Shown here one piece after another: positions 35,999 to 44,517 of a stretch of DNA of 64,000 bases (position 1 is the stretch's first letter; every line of letters starts with the position of its first letter). The stretch is from NCBI GenBank assembly GCA_964436305.1, contig CAYTCI010000012.1, forward strand, positions 1-64,000. The letters are read 5' to 3'. Under the pieces are notes generated by a model, which had not been told where the DNA came from, did not search any database, and saw only the letters and a program-made list of their open reading frames with translations. This DNA comes from JAKPUX01 sp964436305 (GTDB lineage: Bacteria; Zhuqueibacterota; Zhuqueibacteria; Residuimicrobiales; Residuimicrobiaceae). Both the position numbers and the translations under genes were made by a program.

Positions 35999-36082
35999 GG
36001 AGGGATAGACCTAACAGGCAAGGCAGCGGTCTTGAAAACCGCCGGGCGCAAGCCCTTGGGGGTTCGAATCCCCCTCCCTCCG
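35999..36082 (+). tRNA. tRNA-Ser (anticodon UGA)
   Basis: The acceptor GGAGGGA pairs with TCCCTCC. The anticodon stem GCGGT/ACCGC encloses CTTGAAA (anticodon TGA, 36033-36035). A GGGC/GCCC variable arm marks a class II tRNA, and the T arm GGGGG-TTCGAAT-CCCCC is perfect. The D arm is odd: G10-A11-C12 opposite G23-G24-C25 gives an A-G mismatch, and the usual A14 is missing. CCA is not encoded. Confidence 0.85.
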
Positions 36083-36117
36083 CTCGGGTAGGTTCATCCC
36101 GGCGGGCACATATTTCC

Positions 36118-36206
36118 GGAGAGGTGCCGGAGTGGCTGAACGGGGCGGCCTGCTAAGCCGTTGTAGGGGGTAACCCCTACCCAGGGTTCGAATCCCTGCC
36201 TCTCCG
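36118..36206 (+). tRNA. tRNA-Ser (anticodon GCU)
   Basis: The acceptor GGAGAGG pairs with CCTCTCC. The anticodon loop CTGCTAA (anticodon 36152-36154) is followed by a long variable arm (TAGGGGG/CCCCTA) and a T arm with GTTCGAA. CCA is not encoded. It lies 35 bp after tRNA-Ser(UGA) and shares its promoter. Confidence 0.93.
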
Positions 36207-36210
36207 CATT

Positions 36211-36238
36211 AAAAAATGGCGAACCCCGCCATTTTTTT
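36211..36238 (+). terminator. Intrinsic terminator after the tRNA-Ser pair
   Basis: AAAAATGGCG / CGCCATTTTTTT hairpin with a run of T, directly between tRNA-Ser(GCU) and gltX. Confidence 0.8.
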
Positions 36239-36272
36239 ATAGGGGTGTACCCAAACGTGAAAAGGTGACACC

Positions 36273-37796
36273 GTGTCTCAGGTCCGAGTTCGATTCGCTC
36301 CCAGCCCCACCGGTTTTGTCCATATCGGCGGCTTGCGCACTGCGCTCTATAACTATCTCTTCGCCCGGCAGCAGGGCGGCGCCTTCATTCTGCGTATCGA
36401 GGATACCGATCGCGAGCGCTTTGTCGAGGGGGCGACCGAGAATCTCATTGGTGTGCTGGAATGGGCCGGACTGCTCCCCGATGAAGGTCCGAAATGGGGC
36501 GGCGACTTTGGTCCCTATTTCCAATCGGAGCGGACGGAGCTCTACCGCAAGTATGCCCTCGAACTGCTGGCAAAGGGCCATGCCTATTATGCTTTTGATA
36601 CGGCGGCGGAGATCGAGGCGATGCGCCAGCGTGCCAGGGCCGAGGGCAATGCTTTCGCCCGGTATAATCACCTCAGCCGTATGCAGATGCGGAACAGTCT
36701 GAGCCTCTCCGCAACCGAAGTGGCAGAGGCTCTTGCCGCTGGTGTTCCCTATACCATCCGTTTGCTGGTGCCGGCGGAGCGCAAGTTCGAGGTGGAGGAC
36801 CAGATCCGCGGCCATGTGGTTTTCGACAGCAAGGAGGTCGATGATCAGGTGCTGCTCAAGTCCGACGGCTATCCGACCTATCATCTGGCCAATGTTGTCG
36901 ATGATCACCTGATGGCCATCACCCATGTGATCCGCGGTGAGGAGTGGCTCAGTTCCGTGCCCAAGCACCTGCTGCTTTACGAATATTTCGGCTGGCAGCC
37001 GCCGAAAATGGCCCACCTGCCCCTGATCTCCAATCCGGACGGCAGCAAGATGAGCAAGCGGGATATCCAGTCTCTCGATGCCCTGCCCTCTGGCAAGGTG
37101 GATCCGGATGTGGCCTCCTACATTCGCAAGGGGTATGAGAAGGCAGCGGTGCTCAATTATATCGCCCTGCTGGGATGGAATCCCGGCGAAGGGGATGAGC
37201 GTCAGGTTTTCAGCCTCGAGGAGCTGGTGCACGAGTTCTCGCTCGAGCGGATCAACAAGGCCGCCGCGATCTTTGACCTGAAAAAGCTCAACTGGATCAA
37301 CAAAGAGCAGATCATGCGGCGCACACCGATGTCGATCGCGGCGGAGGTCGCCACCCTCACGGCCGCGCAGGAGTATGCGCCGGTCGATCCGGCCTACTTG
37401 CAGCAGGTGGTCGGGCTGATGCGCGACCGCCTCCATTTTATAGGGGATTTCTGGAGCCTTGCGGGCTATTTTTTCCGTGATCCGGCAAGTTATGAGCCCG
37501 AAGCCCTGAAGAAACGCTGGAACAGCGAGACCGCGGCGCTGCTGACCGAATTCGGCGGCACTTTTGCCAACGCCCTCAGCATGGATGCGGCGGGCTATGA
37601 GCAGGCACTGCGCACGGTAGCGGAGCGGCACAGCCTGAGTGGCAGCGCCCTGATCCATCCGGTCCGGCTGGCCGTTACCGGGGTCAGCGTGGGTCCGAGC
37701 CTCTTCGATCTGCTGGCGGTCCTTGGACCCAAGGCGGTCTTGCGCCGGATCGAACGGGCGGTGGCCGTCATCCCCGGATTGCTGGTCACGCTCTGA
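36273..37796 (+). CDS. gltX: Glutamyl-tRNA synthetase
   Basis: 507 residues from GTG 36273 (AAAAGGTGA ribosome-binding site). Class I signatures are VRFAPSPTGFVHIGGLRTAL with HIGG at 17-20 and GSKMSKRD near residue 253. The FILRIEDTDRERFVEGA segment after the Rossmann fold is specific to GluRS. It charges tRNA-Glu. Because glnS follows, Gln-tRNA is probably made directly, and GltX is likely discriminating. Length is normal for a bacterial enzyme. Confidence 0.97.
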   Translation: MSQVRVRFAPSPTGFVHIGGLRTALYNYLFARQQGGAFILRIEDTDRERFVEGATENLIGVLEWAGLLPDEGPKWGGDFGPYFQSERTELYRKYALELLAKGHAYYAFDTAAEIEAMRQRARAEGNAFARYNHLSRMQMRNSLSLSATEVAEALAAGVPYTIRLLVPAERKFEVEDQIRGHVVFDSKEVDDQVLLKSDGYPTYHLANVVDDHLMAITHVIRGEEWLSSVPKHLLLYEYFGWQPPKMAHLPLISNPDGSKMSKRDIQSLDALPSGKVDPDVASYIRKGYEKAAVLNYIALLGWNPGEGDERQVFSLEELVHEFSLERINKAAAIFDLKKLNWINKEQIMRRTPMSIAAEVATLTAAQEYAPVDPAYLQQVVGLMRDRLHFIGDFWSLAGYFFRDPASYEPEALKKRWNSETAALLTEFGGTFANALSMDAAGYEQALRTVAERHSLSGSALIHPVRLAVTGVSVGPSLFDLLAVLGPKAVLRRIERAVAVIPGLLVTL

Positions 37797-37822
37797 TCTC
37801 TAACCTCAATGGAGCAAGGGAT

Positions 37823-39538
37823 ATGTCGATGAACAAGGAAGCGGGCGAAACGCCGGTCACGACGGCGCCGCCCAATTTTATCCGCGCCATCATTCGCGAG
37901 GATCTCAGGACCGGCAAGTACCAGGGACGGGTACACACCCGTTTCCCGCCCGAGCCCAATGGCTATCTCCATATCGGCCATGCCAAGTCGATCTGCCTCA
38001 ATTTCGGTCTCGCCCGAGAATTCGGCGGCAAGACCAACCTGCGCTATGATGATACCAATCCCGCCAAGGAAGATGTCGAATACGTCGAGTCGATCGAGGA
38101 GGATGTCCGCTGGCTGGGTTTTGACTGGGAAGAAAGGAAATTTTACGCCTCCGACTATTTCGCGACCCTCTATGACTATGCGGTCCAATTGATCAATCTG
38201 GGCAAGGCCTATGTCTGCGATCTCAGTCCGGAGGAGATCCGCGCCTATCGCGGCACCCTGACCGAGCCGGGCAAGAACAGCCCCTTCCGCGACCGCAGCG
38301 TCGCGGAAAATCTCGACCTCTTCCAGCGTATGCGCGATGGCGAGTTCGACGAGGGCAGTCGCGTCTTGCGCGCGAAAATCGACATGGCCTCCCCTAATCT
38401 CAATATGCGTGATCCGGCGATCTATCGGATCAAGAAGGTCGAGCACCATCGCACCGGCACGGCCTGGTGCATCTATCCGATGTATGATTATGCCCACTGT
38501 ATCTCCGATTCAATCGAGGGGATCACCCATTCGATTTGCACTCTCGAGTTCGAGGACCATCGGCCGCTCTATGACTGGTTCCTCGATCAACTGGGCATCT
38601 ACCACCCGCAGCAGATTGAATTTGCCCGGTTGAATCTCTCCTACACGGTGCTCAGCAAGCGCAAATTGTTGCAGCTGGTGAATGAAAAGCATGTCAGCGG
38701 CTGGGACGATCCGCGCATGCCGACCATCGCCGGCATCCGCCGCCGCGGCTACACCCCGGAAGCCTTGCGCAATTTTGCCGAGATCATCGGCGTGGCCAAA
38801 CGCGACAGTGTGGTCGATATCCAGCTGCTGGAGCACTGCATCCGTGAGGATTTGAATCTGCGTGCGCCGCGCCGGATGGCGGTGCTCAATCCGCTCAAGG
38901 TCATCATCGACAACTATCCCGAGGGACAGGTCGAAGAGCTGGAGGCCATCAACAATCCGGAGGATGCCGCCATGGGCACCCGCAAGGTCCCCTTCAGCCG
39001 GGAACTCTATATCGAGCGGGAGGACTTTCGCGAAGATCCCCCCAGGCAGTTCCACCGTCTCTCACCCGGGGTCGAGGTCCGGCTGCGTTATGCCTATTTC
39101 ATCACGTGCACCGGAGTGGAGAAGGATGCGCAGGGCCAGGTCACGCTGCTGCACTGCCAGTATGATCCGGCTTCGCGGGGCGGCGGCACGCCGGACGGGC
39201 GCAAGGTCAAGGGGACCATTCACTGGGTCTCTGCTGACCACGCCCTCGATGCGACAGTACGCTTGTACGACAACCTCTTCACCAAAGCCGATCCGCAGGA
39301 GGCAGCCGAGGGCGAAAGTTTCCTCGATTACCTGAATCCCGGCTCCCTGCAGGTGCTCGCGCACTGCAAGCTGGAGCCGGCTCTGGCCGCGGCTCAGCCG
39401 GGTGAACGGGTACAGTTCGAGCGCAGCGGCTATTTTATCGCCGATGGGGTGGACTCCCGGCCCGGGGCACCGCTTTTCAACCGGACGGTATCGCTGCGGG
39501 ACAGCTGGGCCAAGATCGAGAAAAAGATCGGCGGCTGA
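37823..39538 (+). CDS. glnS: Glutaminyl-tRNA synthetase
   Basis: 571 residues. The class I motifs are RFPPEPNGYLHIGHAKSI (HIGH) and VLSKRKLLQL (KMSKS equivalent). GlnRS-type NLRYDDTNPAKEDVEYVESI and the C-terminal anticodon-binding beta-barrels (KGTIHWVSADHALDATVRLY) are present. The ATG at 37823 has GGAGCAAGGG upstream, 26 bp after gltX. The product charges tRNA-Gln, and a tRNA-Gln gene follows 109 bp downstream. GlnRS is patchy among FCB bacteria and is ultimately of eukaryotic origin. Confidence 0.97.
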   Translation: MSMNKEAGETPVTTAPPNFIRAIIREDLRTGKYQGRVHTRFPPEPNGYLHIGHAKSICLNFGLAREFGGKTNLRYDDTNPAKEDVEYVESIEEDVRWLGFDWEERKFYASDYFATLYDYAVQLINLGKAYVCDLSPEEIRAYRGTLTEPGKNSPFRDRSVAENLDLFQRMRDGEFDEGSRVLRAKIDMASPNLNMRDPAIYRIKKVEHHRTGTAWCIYPMYDYAHCISDSIEGITHSICTLEFEDHRPLYDWFLDQLGIYHPQQIEFARLNLSYTVLSKRKLLQLVNEKHVSGWDDPRMPTIAGIRRRGYTPEALRNFAEIIGVAKRDSVVDIQLLEHCIREDLNLRAPRRMAVLNPLKVIIDNYPEGQVEELEAINNPEDAAMGTRKVPFSRELYIEREDFREDPPRQFHRLSPGVEVRLRYAYFITCTGVEKDAQGQVTLLHCQYDPASRGGGTPDGRKVKGTIHWVSADHALDATVRLYDNLFTKADPQEAAEGESFLDYLNPGSLQVLAHCKLEPALAAAQPGERVQFERSGYFIADGVDSRPGAPLFNRTVSLRDSWAKIEKKIGG

Positions 39539-39592
39539 GCGAGTGGCGCCGCTGCGCAGCGCCGGCCGCAGCGATAGAGTAAAAAAATATGC

Positions 39593-39620
39593 TTGAAATC
39601 TGGCAAAATATGCGTATATT
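39593..39620 (+). promoter_or_regulatory. Promoter for tRNA-Gln
   Basis: TTGAAA, 16-bp spacer, TATATT, 27 bases before the tRNA 5' end, in an AT-rich block unlike the flanking GC-rich DNA. Confidence 0.65.
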
Positions 39621-39647
39621 GTTAAATCCAGATTAGTTCCACTTGAC

Positions 39648-39718
39648 TGGGGAATCGTCCAATGGCAGGACACATGACTCTGGATCATGGTATCGGGGTT
39701 CGAATCCCTGTTCCCCAG
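39648..39718 (+). tRNA. tRNA-Gln (anticodon CUG)
   Basis: The acceptor TGGGGAA pairs with TTCCCCA (the U1-A72 pair is typical of tRNA-Gln). The anticodon loop CTCTGGA has CTG at 39680-39682, and the T loop is GTTCGAA. CCA is not encoded. Downstream of glnS, whose product charges it. Confidence 0.93.
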
Positions 39719-39723
39719 CAGCA

Positions 39724-39759
39724 GGCGGAGGGTTTATCGCAAACCCTCCGCCTTTTTTT
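39724..39759 (+). terminator. Strong intrinsic terminator after tRNA-Gln
   Basis: GGCGGAGGGTTT and AAACCCTCCGCC form a perfect 12-bp stem with a 5-base loop, followed by seven T. Confidence 0.93.
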
Positions 39760-39970
39760 GTTCTGATACGCCCCCCGCACCCGCAGCATCAGCCTTCAGG
39801 CTCTGGCATACTTATTGTATCTCTTCTGTTCCAGCGGACACCGGCACAGGCTTTGCTGTGCCAAATTCAATAAAATCAAATTTAATATCGATCGCCAGGT
39901 GCGAAAAGAAGGACCGCCTGTTACACGAATGTCTCTACGATGTTCCAATTTGTAACACGAAGCGAGAGCC

Positions 39971-41137
39971 ATGAAGTCGGGAAAGTGGTTACATGGGCTG
40001 GTGGCGCTTACAGCAGCCGTTCTGATCCTGCTGCAGCAGCCCGCCAGCAAGAGGGCCGAGGTGCGCCAGGTGGAGATGGTCCCGCTGGCCCGGATCGGCA
40101 TGGAGCCGCCTGCCCGGCTCTCCCTGACGGAACCGCCACGGCGGTTGGCCGCCCGGCCGGGCATGCCGCTGCGGCGGATTCCGCGGCCGCCGGAATCCGG
40201 CCCGGCTTCGCCGCCGCTGCGGCGACCGGTGGACGGCGCTGTCGCTGCCGTGATTGCAACTCCCGCTGGAGCCGAGACGGTGGCAAGGGGCGGGTCCGGA
40301 GCGGTGATCGCCGCTGCCGCCCCGGTGGATCAGGGGGAAGCGCGTGTGGAACCGGCCATGCTCCCGCCTGTTGTACAAAGTCACCGCCGCCCGGGACGCG
40401 AGGCCGATCGCACCAGCGAGCGCATTCATCGGGATGTAGTCGTGCTGATCAAAAACTATCTGGCTGGTCTTGCCCCTGACGAAGCAAACCGGATGCAACC
40501 GCTCCATCTGGCCAGTGCGGAGCAGCAGACTGGAGTGCAAAAGAGTCTCGTGGCGCAGCCAGGCGGGCCGGGGCGCTGGCTGGCGGGTCTGGCGGCGGGG
40601 CCGGTGCGCTTTTCCGGCGCGGGGCCGGGGATGTTGACCTCGGGACTGGGCGTGGATGGCTTTTTCGGGTACCGGATCCTTCCTGCGCTGGAGCTGGGGG
40701 GCCGGATCGGATTTGATCGGATGGAAGCGGGCGGAGGCCAGGCGGGTGCTTTATTGCTGCAAGCCGGCGCGCAGGCACGGCTTTTCCTCTATCCCCGGGC
40801 CGGGCTTTCCCCCATTCTGCAGGCGGGCATGGGCTATGGGCAATACCGGGTTAATGCGCGCGCGGCCGAGGGCCGCGTGGCGGGCTCCGATAAAAAGAGC
40901 ACCTTGATGGCTGCAGTAGGTACCGGCTTCGAGTGCCGCGTCACCCGCCGTGCTGGCGTTCAGCTGCTGGTCGAGTATGAGCGGCTGCAAGAGAACGCTG
41001 CCCGGTTGACGGAGGAGGGCGCGGCCAGGGGCTCCTGGTCCTGCATGGCCGGAGTCACCCTCTCGCTGAGCGGTCCGCGCATCATCTCCCGCTCCGCCGC
41101 CAATGGCCTGGCGGCCAACGCCGCTGCCCCAAAATAG
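39971..41137 (+). CDS. Outer-membrane beta-barrel protein with long Pro-rich N-terminal region
   Basis: A 388-residue protein. One hydrophobic segment lies at about residues 7-22 (LHGLVALTAAVLILLQQ), followed by about 130 residues rich in Pro, Arg and Ala. A helical stretch (about 140-190, EADRTSERIHRDVVVLIKNY) comes next. The C-terminal half (about 200-370) has alternating amphipathic strands typical of an 8-stranded OmpA/OmpW-like barrel (ALELGGRIGFDRM, SPILQAGMGYGQYRV, GVQLLVEYERL). The N-terminal hydrophobic segment is either a signal peptide or a TonB-like anchor. A 7-bp inverted repeat (TGTTACA / TGTAACA, 39919-39957) sits just before the start codon and could fold in the mRNA leader. 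Confidence 0.6.
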   Translation: MKSGKWLHGLVALTAAVLILLQQPASKRAEVRQVEMVPLARIGMEPPARLSLTEPPRRLAARPGMPLRRIPRPPESGPASPPLRRPVDGAVAAVIATPAGAETVARGGSGAVIAAAAPVDQGEARVEPAMLPPVVQSHRRPGREADRTSERIHRDVVVLIKNYLAGLAPDEANRMQPLHLASAEQQTGVQKSLVAQPGGPGRWLAGLAAGPVRFSGAGPGMLTSGLGVDGFFGYRILPALELGGRIGFDRMEAGGGQAGALLLQAGAQARLFLYPRAGLSPILQAGMGYGQYRVNARAAEGRVAGSDKKSTLMAAVGTGFECRVTRRAGVQLLVEYERLQENAARLTEEGAARGSWSCMAGVTLSLSGPRIISRSAANGLAANAAAPK

Positions 41138-41227
41138 GTGGAACTTTCAGCGCTCCTTTTCGTTATACAGTTTGGCGGTCCGTCCTTATCCCTCCATCGA
41201 ATGCCGACCCCCCTAAGGCATTCCAAA

Positions 41228-41251
41228 ATAAGGGCGGCCGCCTTTTTTTTA
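41228..41251 (+). terminator. Possible terminator after the barrel protein
   Basis: A GGCGGCCGCC self-complementary block followed by eight T. The stem is GC-rich but leaves little room for a loop, so the call is tentative. Confidence 0.45.
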
Positions 41252-41303
41252 GGTACAGATCACCTTTTCGGCTGATCGCAGTTCCAGGGCGGCCGATCGT
41301 ATT

Positions 41304-41377
41304 GCGCCCGTAGCTCAATTGGATAGAGCTTCTGACTTCGGATCAGATGGCTGGGGGTTCGAGTCCCTTCGGGCGCG
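41304..41377 (+). tRNA. tRNA-Arg (anticodon UCG)
   Basis: The acceptor GCGCCCG pairs with CGGGCGC. The anticodon stem TCTGA/TCAGA encloses CTTCGGA (TCG at 41338-41340), and the D arm is GCTC/GAGC. CCA is not encoded. Confidence 0.93.
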
Positions 41378-41378
41378 C

Positions 41379-41417
41379 AAAAAAAAAGAGCTCAACCAGG
41401 TTGAGCTCTTTTTTTTT
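41379..41417. terminator. Bidirectional terminator between tRNA-Arg and the minus-strand ATPase gene
   Basis: AGAGCTCAACC and GGTTGAGCTCT form an 11-bp stem flanked by runs of A and T, so it can stop transcripts from both sides. It lies at a convergent gene junction. Confidence 0.93.
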
Positions 41418-41431
41418 GATGGCAGGGCCGC

Positions 41432-42142
41432 TCACACGCGGCGGTTGGCGATGAGCAGGGTGCCGGGATCGAGACGCAACTGCAGCCGGTCGCTCCCCTT
41501 CTCTTCGTGATCCTTGAGCAGCTTAAGTTCGATATAGTCGCGGTGGCCGACCAGCAGGATGATCACCGAGAGGGCATCCTGAAAGGCGCTGATCGGCGCC
41601 GGGATGGCCTGCTGGTCGATGATCTGGACATCGGGCGGCAGGGTGGCGGAGAACCAGATCTCGGCCTCATGATCGGTGGCCAACTGTTTCCAGAAGTGGA
41701 GGTCGGCGGCGCTGGCTTTGTCGAAAGCGAAGCCATCGACGATGATGATCTGGGGCTGGAAGGCGGAATCCCGGATCAGCCGGGCGACGCTGCTCTTGAC
41801 CGCATCGAGATTCAATCCGCTGCGCTTGAAATGGAGGATCAGGCGGTTGCGGATGATCTCTTCATAGATATCCATCGCATCGGCCAGCTTGTAGGCGCGG
41901 GCGATTTCATGAAAAACCTGGGTGTACCAGTGTTCGATATGCTGGGGATCGTCGGAGAAGGAGATATGCAGGGCCTTGAGGCCGCGCAACAGATTATCCG
42001 TTGCAAAGTGGACCAGACAGGCGGTCTTGCCGACCCCCTTGCGGGCCACGAAAACGCCCAGGTTGCCCTTGCCCAGTCCGCCGCGGATCGATTTTTCCAG
42101 TATCCGGATCGGACTGCGCTTGATGATTTCTGCTTTGAGCAT
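41432..42142 (-). CDS. RecA/KaiC-like P-loop ATPase of unknown role
   Basis: 236 residues from ATG 42142 (AGAGG six bases upstream; the longer frame lacks a ribosome-binding site). Walker A is ARKGVGKT (33-40) within GNLGVFVARKGVGKTACLVH, and a Walker B-like QIIIVDGFAFD follows near the middle. The order of strands resembles RecA/KaiC/RadA-type ATPases rather than AAA+. No DNA-binding or membrane segment is seen. It is expressed toward the terminator shared with tRNA-Arg. fusA lies 126 bp upstream on the same strand. The function is unknown. Confidence 0.7.
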   Translation of the reverse strand: MLKAEIIKRSPIRILEKSIRGGLGKGNLGVFVARKGVGKTACLVHFATDNLLRGLKALHISFSDDPQHIEHWYTQVFHEIARAYKLADAMDIYEEIIRNRLILHFKRSGLNLDAVKSSVARLIRDSAFQPQIIIVDGFAFDKASAADLHFWKQLATDHEAEIWFSATLPPDVQIIDQQAIPAPISAFQDALSVIILLVGHRDYIELKLLKDHEEKGSDRLQLRLDPGTLLIANRRV

Positions 42143-42267
42143 GACAGACCTCTGTAGTAAGGTGCGCTGCTGCACAGGTCCTGGCTATTGTAATATACTA
42201 CCAACCGGACCTAAGATGCAACATCGTAATATCGGATTAGCGAACAAAAGCGGGTACGGATCAGCGC

Positions 42268-44349
42268 TCACTTTTGTTTGAGTTTTTCCTGATAGGCCTT
42301 TTTCAACTCTTCGGCAATGGATTCGGGCACCTTGGCGTAGCGCTTGAATTCCATCGTGAATTCGGCCTTGCCCTGGGTGGCCGAGCGCAGCACGGTTGAG
42401 TAACCGAACATCTCGCCCAGGGGCACCTCGGCTTCGACCGCGGTAAAGTTCTTGTCTTCGGTGGCGCTGAGGATCATGCCGCGGCGCTGGTTGATGGTGC
42501 CGAGAACCGCTCCCTGATACTCCGGCGGGGTTTCGACGGCGACGCGCATGATCGGCTCGAGAATGACCGGCTTGCAGCGGCTGTAGGTATCGCGGAAGGC
42601 GCTCGCGGCTGCGATCTGGAAAGCCATATCCGAGGAGTCGACGGGGTGAAAGTTGCCATCGTTGAGGGTGACGCGGACGCCGACGATGGGAAAACCCACC
42701 AGCGGGCCCTTCTCCAGGGCGCCCTCAAACCCCTTCTTGCAGGAGGGGACATACTCGGTCGGGATGACGCCGCCCTTGATGTCGTCGATAAACTCGAAAT
42801 TGCCATCGTGGTAGGGCTCGATTTCGCCGCAAACCCGGGCATACTGGCCGGAACCCCCGGTCTGCTTCTTGTGGGTGTAATCGAAGGCGGCCGCCTGCGA
42901 GATGCTCTCGCGGTAGGCCACCTGCGGCGCGCCGGTCTCGAGGGTGACAGCATACTCACGGCGCATCCGCTCGACGTAGACATCCAGATGCAGCTCACCC
43001 ATGCCGCGGATGATGGTATCGCCGGTCTCCGGATCGACAAAGGTCTTGAAGGTCGGATCTTCCTTGCTGAAGCGGTTCAAGGCTTTGGCCATGTTTTCGC
43101 CGGACTTGTTGTCGAGGGCCTTGATCGAGAGCGAGATCACCGGATTGGGCACGAACATCGAGGTCATCGAGTAGTTGATGTCGGTCGAGCAAAAGGTATC
43201 CCCGGAGGCGCAGTCGATGCCGAAGAGGGCGACAATATCGCCGGCATGCGCCTCGGTGATGTCCTCCATCTCATCGGCATGCATGCGGATGAGACGGCCG
43301 ATGCGCACCTTTTTCTGTGAGCGGGTGTTGCGCAGCTCATCGCCCTTGTGGATGCTCCCCTGGTAGATGCGGACGTAGGTGAGCTGGCCGAAGCGGGTGT
43401 CATCGAGCTTGAAGGCCAGGAGCACCGCGGGCAGCGAATTGTCGGGCTGGAGGACGATCTCGGTCTCGCCGGCATCGAGATCGAGGGCGCGGTTCTCGAC
43501 CTCGGGCGGAGCGGGCAGGAAATCGACGACGCCGTCGAGCAGCAGCTGAATACCCTTGTTCTTGAAGGCCGAACCGATGAAGACGGGGGTCAATTCGAGG
43601 GCGAGGGTGCCCTGGCGGATCGCCTGATAGATCAGTTCCTCGGTGACGCGATCCTCAAGGTAGGCTTCTGCCAGCTCATCGCTGTAGAGCGAGGCGCGGT
43701 CGATGAGGAGATCGCGTTTTTCCAGCGCTTTTTCGCGCAGCTCGGCGGGGATCTCCTCTTCACGGAGGATCTCGCCATTGTTGCCATCGAAGTAGATCGC
43801 CTTGAAGCGGATCAGGTCGATGATACCCTCAAAATTGGCTTCGAGGCCGATCGGGTAGTGGAGCATGATGGCGTTGTGGCCGAGTTTGTCGCGCAGCTGT
43901 TCGGTGACGCGTTCGGGGTCGGCGCCCATGCGATCGCACTTGTTGACGAAAGCCAGGCGGGGGACCTTGTAGCGGGTCATTTGCCGGTCGACGGTCAGGG
44001 TCTGGGACTGGACGCCGCCGACGGCGCAAAGGACCAGTACGGCGCCGTCGAGGACACGCAGGGAGCGTTCCACCTCGATGGTGAAATCGACATGGCCGGG
44101 GGTGTCGATGATATTGACGGCGTGCTGGCCCCAGGTCACATTGGTCGAGGCGGAAGAGATCGTGATGCCGCGCTCGCGTTCGAGGTCCATGGAATCCATG
44201 GTGGCGCCGACGCCATCCTTGCCGCGCACTTCGTGGATGGCGTGAATCTTTTGGGTGTAATAGAGGATTCGTTCGGTCAGCGTGGTCTTGCCGGAGTCGA
44301 TGTGGGCGCTGATGCCGATGTTGCGCATTTTTTGCAGATCAATAGCCAT
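42268..44349 (-). CDS. fusA: Elongation factor G (spdEFG1-type)
   Basis: 693 residues from ATG 44349. The GTPase motifs are G1 AHIDSGKTT (15-23), G2 GITI, G3 DTPGHVDF and G4 NKCD. Domains II-V follow, with the typical RGMGELHLDVYVERMRREY. The Ser in AHIDSGKTT and the HAIHEVRGKDGVGATMDSMD stretch match the spirochete/planctomycete-type EF-G1 (related to mitochondrial EFG1) rather than classic EF-G, which has AHIDAGKTT. It translocates tRNA and mRNA on the ribosome. It stands alone, away from rpsL-rpsG-tuf. Either it is the main translocase or one of several EF-G paralogues. Confidence 0.92.
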   Translation of the reverse strand: MAIDLQKMRNIGISAHIDSGKTTLTERILYYTQKIHAIHEVRGKDGVGATMDSMDLERERGITISSASTNVTWGQHAVNIIDTPGHVDFTIEVERSLRVLDGAVLVLCAVGGVQSQTLTVDRQMTRYKVPRLAFVNKCDRMGADPERVTEQLRDKLGHNAIMLHYPIGLEANFEGIIDLIRFKAIYFDGNNGEILREEEIPAELREKALEKRDLLIDRASLYSDELAEAYLEDRVTEELIYQAIRQGTLALELTPVFIGSAFKNKGIQLLLDGVVDFLPAPPEVENRALDLDAGETEIVLQPDNSLPAVLLAFKLDDTRFGQLTYVRIYQGSIHKGDELRNTRSQKKVRIGRLIRMHADEMEDITEAHAGDIVALFGIDCASGDTFCSTDINYSMTSMFVPNPVISLSIKALDNKSGENMAKALNRFSKEDPTFKTFVDPETGDTIIRGMGELHLDVYVERMRREYAVTLETGAPQVAYRESISQAAAFDYTHKKQTGGSGQYARVCGEIEPYHDGNFEFIDDIKGGVIPTEYVPSCKKGFEGALEKGPLVGFPIVGVRVTLNDGNFHPVDSSDMAFQIAAASAFRDTYSRCKPVILEPIMRVAVETPPEYQGAVLGTINQRRGMILSATEDKNFTAVEAEVPLGEMFGYSTVLRSATQGKAEFTMEFKRYAKVPESIAEELKKAYQEKLKQK

Positions 44350-44395
44350 AGTGAGCTCGGAGTTAATGAAGTAATTCGCGAAAAACAAAGATTTA

Positions 44396-44424
44396 AATTT
44401 ACGAATTTTTCTTCAATTTCCCAA
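44396..44424 (-). promoter_or_regulatory. Promoter for fusA
   Basis: Read on the minus strand: TTGGGA, 17-bp spacer, TAAATT, in an AT-rich patch about 47 bp before the fusA ATG. Confidence 0.5.
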
Positions 44425-44476
44425 CAAAAAAATGGCCACGCGCGGTAAAGTACGGCGAGGTGGAAGATGACCTACC

Positions 44477-44512
44477 CGGCCCCGCGGGAGTCCGATACAG
44501 CGGGGCCGGGTG
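44477..44512 (-). terminator. GC-rich hairpin after the Tricorn-like gene
   Basis: CCCGGCCCCGC and GCGGGGCCGGG form an 11-bp stem with about 14 bases of loop, 6 bases after the stop of the Tricorn-like gene. No T-run follows, so termination might be factor-dependent. Confidence 0.5.
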
Positions 44513-44517
44513 CAGCT

